A DNA stretch of 60,000 bases, taken from contig NW_027017953.1 in the NCBI RefSeq assembly GCF_032854445.1, positions 1,120,501 through 1,180,500 of the forward strand, written 5' to 3'. Under the pieces are notes generated by a model. It made no database searches. It saw nothing but the letters and a program-made list of their open reading frames with translations, and was not told where the DNA came from. Source of the DNA: Liolophura sinensis. Its lineage: Eukaryota; Mollusca; Polyplacophora; Chitonida; Chitonidae. Positions 44,399-56,300 of the stretch are shown here, one piece after another (position 1 is the first letter of the stretch; the number at the start of each line of letters is the position of its first letter). Both the position numbers and the translations under genes were made by a program.

Positions 44399-47300
44399 GT
44401 ATGTACCTTAATGGATCTGTCACCTCCAGCTGGACCTTAAAATCAGTTTAAATTGTTTAAAATTCACCATAGGCGTGGAAGAAGCGTATCAAATGGTACA
44501 TGAGGTTGTAACGTTTTTGTAATGATCGTAACAATATATGAGCCAAATCAAAAATAGCTGGACATTTCCACATCTCAAGGAAGGTGGGGTGGGGGTAGGG
44601 GGTGATGAAAACGAAATCAGGGCTCAACATTTTAAGAGTTTTCTTCTCCATACTGGGAAGAAGAGAAGTTTACCCAGACACCCGTAAGACCGTGTTTGTT
44701 CGTGATGTAGCCTGTTTTAGGGTGTTTGTTTACAGCCTAAGGCAAAATCTGTATCTACATCATGCATTTCCTCGAATTCCGGACTCAGCGTTAGGACACA
44801 TTATATCAGAGGGTATACAGATTTGATCGGAATTCCCAGCTGAAAACGACCATGGAGGGATAGAGAGACTGTGTAGGAATAGGCCATGGAGGGATAGAGA
44901 ATGTGTGTAGGAATAGGCCATGGAGGGATAGACTGTGTAGGAATAGGTCATGGAGAGATAGAGAATCTGTGTAGGAATAGGCCCTGGAGGGATAGACAGA
45001 CTGTGTAGGAATAGGCCATCTGTGTAGGGGATAGGCCATGGAGGGATAGACAGACTGTGTAGGAATAGGCCATCTGTGTAGGGGATAGGCCATGTGGGGA
45101 TAGACAGACTGTGTAGGAATAGGCCCTGGAGGGATAGATAATCTGTGTAGGGATAGGCCATGGAGAGATAGACAGACTGTAAGAATAGACCCATGGAGGG
45201 ATAGACAGACTGTGTGGGAATAAGTCATGGAGGGATAGACAGACTGTGTAGGAATAGGAATAAAGCGTAACATAAAACTTCCACATACAGCTGTGAATTT
45301 ATTCACATTACCTTAACCTGCACTGACTGCTTACATCTGGGTATAACAGAATTTGTCAGAATGGAAATATTCACCACCTGGGCAAATACAGGTTTAAATA
45401 GTAACCTGTGCATCCATTAAGGCGTTTTGAGCGGATGGGTGCGGAACGTGAGGTGTGTATTTAACAATCTTCACAGGTAGATGTTATATTTTCTGCGCAG
45501 ATCTACTATCGTCTGTGTAATTTGTCCATCTGACAGGGAAAGGCTTTGCTTTGTTCTGCAAAATGATGAAACCGTCTCTTGGACGTAAATTTGGAAGGTG
45601 TACGTGGAATATCAAAAATTTCTTTGAATGGTAGAAACTTGCTACTGTTTTTTTTGTCCTGTATGTATCCAGGTCTATTCTGTACGAATGGCTTTGCATG
45701 TTGATTGGTATCTTTTTATGTTAGAAATATTTGCGACTAGTATACGAATGTCGGATTTGACGTCAATATCCTGTCTTACCTTTTCTGTAGCTGCGCAGTA
45801 TTTTCGGGGTGATATCCGGTTGTTCATTGACCTGAATCGATGGCTGAATGGAACAGATACGGTTGATGGTCGGACGCTGCTCAAGGCCCAGTTCCGGAAC
45901 GCTGTGAGTTAATACACAGTAATAGCGAACCTTAATCCGCGATGCAACCCAATACACTGACCACACGCCATATATGTTGATGATTTATTGTCTTTATTTG
46001 ATTGGTGTTTTTACGCCTTACTCAACAATGCTTCACCCCTATAACTTTGGTCAACAGCTGAATGGATAAAACTGACAATCCTGCTGACGTAAACACAGAG
46101 CGAACTACCGCACTCTGAATTCAAACGCTCAGTGGTAAAAAGCCCTAATATCAAACCTACGGTACAGCTCGACCGACGGAGGATCCCGGTATCTGTAGTT
46201 CGTCTTTCACTCATAACAAATGCGCTTCACGTAGGTGATTTGTCAACTATACATATATTTACGATTGCTCAGGACTGTGCTGTTAAATTATTTGTTCACA
46301 ACTAAACTGAAGTTGGCAACCTTTCTTCTAGTGCTGATGGACAGACATGTGAGAGCTTATTTTCTGGAATTTCTCAGCGCTTAGGTCTTTTTAAACAAAC
46401 AATCTGTATACGCTGGTCAGATCAAATGTTTGGTATTCACCGAGAATAGCTCATGTTATTACCTTTCAGAAAATACCATATGTAGGCCTACTAATTACAG
46501 TGTTAAAATGATTCTTAACTTTGAAAAAGTTGTAATGCAACCGGATTTACGATTTTTAGGAAATTTGAACACAAAGGTATGTGCTGACTAGGCTGATATT
46601 TTGCGAAAGGTAATTATTTTGGGCAATTGTCATCTATTAGCAAAAATTCGATTGGATTTACGCCGGTATAGTCTCATTAATATAAACATGGTTACATTTG
46701 TTAGAGTTCAATGGACGCTGTGAATGTTGAAATCATGTTACCTAACGACTTCATGAATTTAGCACTTGTTTACATGGAACTCAGATAAAAACTATTTTGG
46801 CCCCCCTACAGTTGTTGTCCGTTCTGAGTACGGAGGACGTAGACAGCCTGTTGGATGTTCAGGTAGTAGGAATCGAGCAGCGATCAGGAGTGATCGTCAC
46901 CTTTGAGATGGTACTGGACAAGAGGGCGGCTCCCAGACAGGAAGGGCTACAGTCCACCTACCGCTTCTCCATCATGAATAACCTAGTGACCAATCAAGTC
47001 GGTTCCTACGTCATCAGAGGCACCAGTCTGGTCGTCGCTCCGGTCCGAGCTAACCTCACGGATGTGATCAACTCGCTGTCACTCAAAGGTAGGGTCGTCT
47101 GCTTCTACATAACTATTTTCATTTCTCTCATACAGATTTTACATCCAGTATAGTTTTATCGGTTCACTCTGTACTCTGAATAAAATGTGAAATTTTAAAA
47201 ACTGCTGTAATTCAAAAGGCCATGTCTCTTCCGCGTCATTTAAAACTGTGGAATACATCCGCTTTATTGGCGAAGTAATACATCGCTGATGTGTGTAAGA

Positions 47301-50300
47301 CTTTAGTACAATGCTGTTTTTTTATACCGCCTTACTATAACCTCATCACTGGGGTATAGTATACAAATACCATTTGCCCCGCTAACAAAGTGCCAGTGTT
47401 ACGTTTTTTGTCTCGACATGGCGTTCCAGTGAGGCATCATTATATTTGTGTAGTTACATTTTAGGGATTTTGAGATGAATTGCCGTGACATAATCTGAGC
47501 CTATTACAAGAGCTGTTTTATTCCTGGGTCGTTTGTGTCGTCTTGCAGATTTCAACCACTGTCTGGATCCCGGACATAACTATTGTGACCACAATGCCGT
47601 CTGTACTAACCGGATGGGATCGTTCGTGTGTCGCTGCCGCGTCGGTTACACCGATGTCTCCCCCGACCTCCAAGCCTCACCAGGGGAACATTGCACACGT
47701 AAGATTTACCCGTTTTTGTCATAGGTTCATCCCAAAACAGACTACCTGTATCACGTAACCGCCGCACTTCCTGTGTAAATATCCTGCTTGTACTGACATG
47801 TCAGCTGTGGCCATGGGATGGATATATAACTGCGGGAGGACAGTCACATGACATAATACAGAAAGCTACCGCAGTTCTGCAAGTGATAGGGAAAAACTAT
47901 GCATACGTGTTGACATGTTAATATGGCTCCAGGCTTATATGAAATCAATTGGAAGTACTTCAAACCTTTATATAAATAACCTTTAATGACTGAACTTTTC
48001 TCCTTTCTCAAGTGTTCGTGCAAACTTGGATAATACCGTATGACTCTAAAAGATTTATTTATTTGATTGGTGTTTTACGCCTCAAGAATATTTCACTTAT
48101 ATGACAGCCGCCAACATTATGGTGGGTGGAAACCGTGCAGACCCCGAGGGAAACCCACGACTATCGGCAGGTTGCTGAAGGTTCTTCCCGCGCACGGCCG
48201 TAGAAGAAGCATTGGTGAGATGCTCCTGGGTCATTCCGCAGCCCTGGTACGCTAACTACCTTGGCCACGTATACATTGACTCTGAAAGATGGAAAGGGGA
48301 TGCTTATTCCCATATAATTACTCATCGGTTAAAAAGACATCGGAAAGTTTCCACAAATGTCTTTGAATAATTTAATAGCTGAATGAAAAACTTTTGAAAC
48401 TAACCAGTGCATGGACTTTCCTCCATTTCCTCCACCTATAATCAAATGAAGCAAAGAACCTACTTAATGTCTGTCAGGTTGATAGAATGCAGATTACCAG
48501 ATCTCCAGATACGTGACTAACATCGTGGCAGAAATGGAGCCATTTGAGGACGAATATGTAATACAAATAGTCTTCTTTACAGTATTTTATTGGCTCAAAA
48601 AGGTAACAGAAAGTTTTTTGCGAGAAGAGCTTATCACGTATGTTCAGCTTATAAATATTAGGGTGACCATGTTGATTCCCTAATGTAAATTCCTTCTCAG
48701 AAATTGACTATAAAGGTCATTCATTGACTCATTGTTCATACGTGAATGTGTGTTTTTGATTCCCTGCGTGCTGATTGATATCCTGCATGATGATTGATAT
48801 CCTGCATGATGATTGATATCCTGCATGATAATTGATATCCTGCATGATGATTGATATCCTGTATGATGATTGATTTCCTGCATGATGATTGATATCCTGC
48901 ATGATGATTGATACCCTGCATGATGATTGATTCCCTGCATGATGATTGATATCCTGCGATTGATTTCCTGCATGATGATTGATATCCTGCATGATGATTG
49001 ATTCCCTGTATGATGATTGATTTCCTGCATGATGATTGATTTCCTGCATGATGATTGATACCCTGCATGGTGATTGATTCCCTGCATGATGATTGATATC
49101 CTGCGATTGATTTCCTGCATGATGATTGATATCCTGCATGATGATTGATTCCCTGCATGATGATTGATGATTATAAGTAAACTGCACACTGGACGCCTCA
49201 CTCAACAATGCTTCACCCCTGATTGATGGCTCGGACGGGGCAACTTACTTGCCTTAGGTTAGGCGTCTCAGTGAAGCAGCACTAGATAAAAGAACGGTGG
49301 AGATCCGCCCTGCAACAAGGAGGCACATTACATGCACTCTAACGATTCTTTCGTCGTCATATTACTGAAAAGTACGACATTAAACGCCAAGCACTCACTC
49401 ACTCATTCACTCTATCGGCCTGTCAATATCCCAGTGTTGAAGGTGTAATGCTGGTAACCAGTTCAACACGTTCATCGTTTCTGGTTTTTTTTCTAATCGG
49501 TTCTGTTTTCTCTGTGATTAATGCAGTATGATAAAACCATTAAACAAGTTGATTTCTGCTCGTTATGTATACAGTGTTTCGCGATCTAATGTTTTTCTAA
49601 ATAAGTTCGTTAAAACTACAATGAATTTTCGTGCTTGAATTATGTCACCGGAAAAACTTCATGAACGATATTTGATTCCTGACGAAGGCTTTATATTACA
49701 TGCCTATAGATGTACCAAATCCATTCGTTCAATGCCCTACTCTCGTTGCGTTATAATCCTGTCTGCTCTAAGCTTCGACACTGACGTTTCCTTGGTGTGA
49801 TCTGAACACTGGCCATCATCCACATTCACTACAGATTTTTGGTTACCGGCCATAGCTGAGATTTTGAGATTTACTTAGTCTGACATAAAATCTAACACGT
49901 GGGTTCTTTGTTATCATTGATTCAGTGTTATTTAGTGTAGTTTCACTTGCCTATCTCCCGCACCTCGACTCGCAGCTGGCCATTAAACTAAGATGTTGAC
50001 CACTCTGCTTATGGTTGTCCAAGTCTCTAAGATAGGATAATCTTAAAACACCGACACGAGAATATTTTTTGGACCACAAGTAAACTCCTTTAACACCCTT
50101 CTAAACCTGCTCTTTCAGCAAGCACCAGAGTTTTCAAGGTTATATCGGGGAAATACGGTTTTATTGTTGGACGTGTGTATTTGTCAGTATGGCTATTGTT
50201 CAAAGTGTAAACAGTCAAACAATTTTCCGGGCAATTGGCCAATAGAATCTTTGTTTACCTAATGCTCAGGCGCAATACGAAAATCAAATGTTTTTGTGTG

Positions 50301-53300
50301 TCCTCTGTTGATTGGTTTATTGTGATCGGTTTGACACTGAAGGTCAGTCTGTTTACAGTAAGGTATTTGAAGAATTACTTTGTACTTATTTGGGCTAATA
50401 ACGTTTATCGAGTTCAGCCGGCTCGTGCTTTTACACGGAGGGCTGTCTGTTTTCCTTTGCCTCACGATGCAAGTACTGATTTTTCTTTGTTCAAAGGTAT
50501 CCATCAAGCTTAAAAACGATCTTTCTGATGTTTGTCAAAGATCCATGAACTTTCAGTCTAAAGCTAGGAAGAAATTATCAATCTATATAATACACTAGTC
50601 ATAATGATATTCATGTACATATTGACAGGGAGTTTTGTTTCGTGTGGTATAGGCACTGGAAAAAGCTGAAGGTAGCACTAACCCTCGTTAGATCTGGCGA
50701 ATTGAAGCAGACTTCAAAGGGATATTCTCAGTTCTTGTAACCTATAAATCTGACATCCGAGATATAAATGAATAATAATAATAATAATAAACACCAATGC
50801 ATAAATAATAAATGTGTCGGACAAACCTGCACACATGAGTCATGAGTCATGCCCGGGTCTGCCGTATCCTAACACACGACATCATTGGTACAATGACGAC
50901 TTGTTCCAGGTAGAGCATACCGCTCGGCACTGACGCTGATATAGATATTTAATTTGAAATAAAAATAGTGCAATTTACGAAAAATGTTCTACAATAATGT
51001 CTTGAAACTTGGGCAAACTAACAGTCACTGATGAGTATGTTTTCTTTTCCTGCTCACAGCGACTTGTGGCTGTCAGAATAACGGTACCTGTGTGATTAAC
51101 GACGGCCTTGTGTCCTGCAGGTGAGACAAAATCTGTGCTGTGGTGTCATCAGGTAATAAAAAACTTGTATTGTGGTGTCATCAAGAGAGACAAAACTTGT
51201 GCTTTGGAATCATCAGGTAAGAGAAATCCTGGTCTATTGTGCTATCAGGTGCGACAAAATTTGTACTGTAGTGTCCTGAAGGTGAGAGAAAACTTGTACT
51301 GTGGTGTCACCGTTGCGTCGTGTCCTGCAGGTGAGATAAAACTTTTACTGTAGGGTGACCATGGTGTCGTGTCCTGGAAGCGAGACAAGACTTCATTGTG
51401 GTGCGCAGCTCAGCCTGTCTGAATCTTTACTCTTGCTTCCCAAGTCGTAAGACTGGCTTCTGTACTCACCTCTCATGGGGCAAACAAAGTACGGTGTCCA
51501 CATTATACATATATGCGCTGAGAGTTTTAGGATTTTGTTCTTTGCGTTTTACCATACTTTTGGAGCTCATATCCTTATGTCCGTTGAAAACAGACCAGTG
51601 TGGAAAGTTTATCATTTTGCATTTTTCGAGTTAATAATCCCAAACGCTGAATTGTCACAGTGTAAATCGCAAACGTTGTGACCTTGATAGGGCGCAAATA
51701 TGAGGAGGACCTGTGTAGTGACCGGGTAAGGTGCAGGTGCGAGCTTTTGTTGTGTATGATATAATCCAGCACCGGTGGTAAACAACGGAGAGAACACCGG
51801 CCCGGGAATTGTCAGAAATGTTTCCTTATTGGGCCTGTTATCCCAGCAGCACGCCTCGGGGCGAGGGCACCTGTGGCGGGCCTTGATTATGTTTGTGGTA
51901 CCCTGATATTGCTATGGAACAATTGACGCCCATGTTCCCCTGTGTATATTTGCCCTTCGCAAAGAAGTTCCCCAGCGCTCACTCTATCGCCCCCAATTCT
52001 GAGTTCAGAGTCACCCAGTCCATAGACGAAGACACATCTTGCATTCACGGAGGAAATCATCCACTGAATATATAGCATATATACAGGTTGTACATACTAT
52101 GCAAAAGGTTACACAGTTTGGTTGACGATGGTTACTAGAGCGTCATCCTGGCGCTTTGCTGGCCAGTACAACTTGTACCTTGGACGGTCGTAACTGTTCG
52201 ACAGTTTTGCCAACTCCCCTCTGCAGGAACTTCATGTACCATGGACGGCCATAACTGTTCTACAGCGTTACCAACTCCAGGCCGCAGGAATAGTTGTGCA
52301 GTAGCATGGTAAGAGTTAGTCTTACTTGAAGGTTTTGGTCTACAACGGGAAAATAACACAATGATGACAGTAGTAATAACACAGTGATGACACGAGTGGT
52401 AACACATTGATGACAGTAGTGGTAACACAATGATGACAGTAGTAATAACACAGTGATGACAGTAGTGATAACACAGTGATGACAGTAGTGATAACCCGGC
52501 GATGGACAGTAGTGATAACACAGTTATGACAGTAGGGATAACACGGTGGTGACAGTAGTGATAATACGGTGATGACTGGTGATAACACTGATAAGAGTAG
52601 TGATAACACAGTGATGACAGTAGTGACAATACGGTGATGAGAGTAGTGATGACAGATGTGATAACACAGCAAGTCACGTCTTCTTTACGTGACTGACACA
52701 TTTTACATTTTATTATATGGCCTCATCACTTATCTATTTCAGGTGTCCACAATGGTTTCTAGGAGAAAAATGTGAAATCGATGGCAAAAGTAAGTGACAA
52801 ATAATCATTTCTTAATAACAATATCACTTTACATTGGTACTTCCTGCCTTGTGTCATCCCGACATAATACTTACCGTCGTCGTGTAAGTGAAATATTCTT
52901 CAGTATGCGTAAAGCATCAATCAAGTAAATAAATACTCCCTTTTTTGAAGCAACTTAAGCTCCACTGAGTGAAATGTCTCGTTCTGCTGACTGTCACAAA
53001 ACAAGAAAGAAAAATAATTACACGTGAAATACGTGTTGTTTTATACATCCAAGAGATTGGCCCACGGACTGCTTTCACATAAATTATCATCTTTTAACTT
53101 TGTTAGTATTTACAATTTGTACTGTCCTTCATCAGTGTTAGATTCTTTCGCGCTTTTTTAACATCCAGCAAAACAGCTTCGCAAACTTAATATCTCTTTA
53201 ACTTAATGATATTTAGATTTCGTACAAAATTTTTGGCGTTTCTTCGGCCTGTATCTTTAATGTGCTTCATGACCGTGATCTTCTGTCTGATCTGTGTCTG

Positions 53301-56300
53301 TATCTTATGTCTTATCTCCACAGTGTTGCTGATCGTCCTGTGCTCTGTGCTCGAGGGTCTTCTGCTCATGACACCGATCTTCTGTCTGATCTGTGTCTGT
53401 ATCTTATGTCTTATCTCCACAGTGTCGCCAATCGTCCTGTGCTCTGTGCTCGGGGGTCTTCTGCTCATCACCATGATCTTCTGTCCGATCTGTGTCTGTA
53501 TCTTATGTCTTGTCTCCACAGTGTTGCTGATCGTCCTGTGCTCTGTGCTCGGGGGTCTTCTGCTCATGGCCGTGATCTTCTGTCTGGTCTGTGTCTGTAT
53601 CTTATGTCTTATCTCCACAGTGTCGCCAATCGTCCTGTGCTCTGTGCTCGGGGGTCTTCTGCTCATGGCCGTGATCTTCTGTCTGGTCTGTACCTGTATC
53701 TTATGTCTTATCTCCACATTGTTACTGATCGTCTTGTTGTCTGTGCTCGGGGGTCTTCTGCTCATCACCATGATCTTCTGTCCGATCTGTGTCTGTATCT
53801 TATGTCTTGTCTCCACAGTGTTGCTGATCGTCCTGTGTTCTGTGCTCGGGGGTCTTCTGCTCATGGCCGTGATCTTCTGTCTGGTCTGTGTCTGTATCTT
53901 ATGTCTTATCTCCACAGTGTCGCCAATCGTCCTGTGCTCTGTGCTCGGGGGTCTTCTGCTCATCACCATGATCTTCTGTCTGGTCTTTGTCTGTATCTTA
54001 TGTCTTGTCTCCACAGTGTTGCTGATCGTCCCTGTGTTCTGTGCTCGGGGGTCTTCTGCTCATGGCCGTGATCTTCTGTCTGGTCCTGTGTCTGTATCTT
54101 ATGTCTTATCTCCACAGTGTCGCCAATCGTCCTGTGCTCTGTGCTCGGGGGTCTTCTGCTCATCACCATGATCTTCTGTCTGGTCTTTGTCTGTATCTTA
54201 TGTCTTGTCTCCACAGTGTTGCTGATCGTCCTGTGTTCTGTGCTCGGGGGTCTTCTTGCTCATGGCCGTGATCTTCTGTCTGGTCTGTACCTGTATCTTA
54301 TGTCTTATCTCCACATTGTTACTGATCGTCTTGTTGTCTGTGCTCGGGGGTCTTCTGCTCATCACCATGATCTTCTGTCCGATCTGTGTCTGTATCTTAT
54401 GTCTTGTCTCCACATTGTTACTGATCGTCCTGTGCTCTGTGCTCGGGGGTCTTCTGCTCATGACACCGATCTTCTGTCTGATCTGTGTCTGTATCTTATG
54501 TCTTATCTCCACAGTGTCGCCAATCGTCCTGTGCTCTGTGCTCGGGGAGTCTTCTGGCTCATCACCATGATCTTCTGTCCGATCTGTGTCTGTATCTTAT
54601 GTCTTATCTCCACATTGTTGCTGATCGTCTTGTTGTCTGTGCTCGGGGGTCTTCTGCTCATCACCATGATCTTCTGTCTGGTCTTTGTCTGTATCTTATG
54701 TCTTATCTCCACAGTGTTGCTGATTCGTCCTGTGCTCTGTGCTCGGAGGTCTTCTTCTCATCACCATGATTTTCTGTCTGAATCTGTGTATGTGCCTTCA
54801 AGAAGAAAGCCAGGAAGGCTAATAGCTTATGTCTACTCCCTTGTGTGTGCACGACATATCTTTGTGCCTGTTACAATTATTACCTGAGAACATGAGTTGT
54901 TCGTTCCTCCGAACCTGAAACACCCTCAGTCCCATGTATCAAATGTAAAGGCTTTAATTATGAAACAGTTATAAATAATGGGTTAACAAACAAGTCTTAG
55001 GCACTAAGTCAAGAAGTAAACAGGCCATTGATAAAGTAACAGCTTAACAGCTTAAGGAAGCTTAAGGAAGCGTGAATTCCGAGTCAGTAGTAGCCACAGA
55101 GAGCGTCCAAATCCTCCATGCCCTATCCAGTGCTCTGCCCACGGACAGTCAGCAGTGTATGGATTTTCTGTGATTTGTCTTTGTGTTGACCTCAGCTGTC
55201 CAGCACACCAAATGCCTTCGTATAGACCTCAGCTATCCAGCACACCAAATGCCTTTGTCTTGGCTAAGCTGTCCAGCACATCAAATGCTTTCCTTAAAAT
55301 GGGTGTTGTCCGTTACATATTGGGTACTGTGTACGAATACAAATTGGGCTCTGAAGTTTTGGAATTTAGTTCCGAGGCTTTTCTGTTTCATACCACAACG
55401 AGGCACAATATTATCATTTCATCACCGAGTATGTTTACAAAAATCTTGACTATAGCGTACGAATACGTAGATACGGTGCCTAACGACGAAAACAAACTAA
55501 CCTAAAGTTACGCACTACCCATCTGTATCCCTGAGAGCTTCCTGAGGAAACACTTGTGTTTAACAGCATCTGTTTTCAAGGTAAAACGAATGTTTTATAC
55601 ATGTATCTGTGGTTACAAACAATTGTAAAATGCCTCAAGCCCCATGTTCTGTCTGACATCCCGTGATCTGTCAGTATCGATATGGTCATTAAACCTCACC
55701 TTGTTCTGCATCTACATGTACAGGTGTTTCGCTTAAGAAAATTTATGCACACATAATCCCTCCCCCCCCGTCACCCCCAAAAGAAGAATTCAATTGAAGT
55801 AAACATTTTTAAGTAGCAGATAACGACTGTCGAATTTTCAAGTTTGCTATAAACTCAGAGCACATCCTTTTTTTTATCACAGTTATTTTCTCTCCAAAGA
55901 TCGATTTGAGTACAGACATGTCTATACAATGAGTAATTGCCAAAGTGTTTAAATCACTTTGTTGTTGTTTTAGACGTGCAAAGCGGAGCACAGCGGCTAC
56001 AATATCCAGTAATAGATTCCACCCTAATTAAGCTCCCCAGACCATGGATGGATACCAGCAGATCTTATGAGGCTCCACCACGTGACCTCAGGAGGTGGAG
56101 CTACGTGTCTGAACCAATCAGATACGCGGACGAACTGGTAAGCGAACGTGATAAGTGATTACGCTACCTAACGAAACACCACATAACCAACCTCTTCATT
56201 TAATAAGAAAGTAATGGATTTGTTAATGTGGGTATTTATTTAAATATCACTTTAAACGACCGGGGAGAAGCCCTCATGAACTGAATTTGAACTCACAGAG

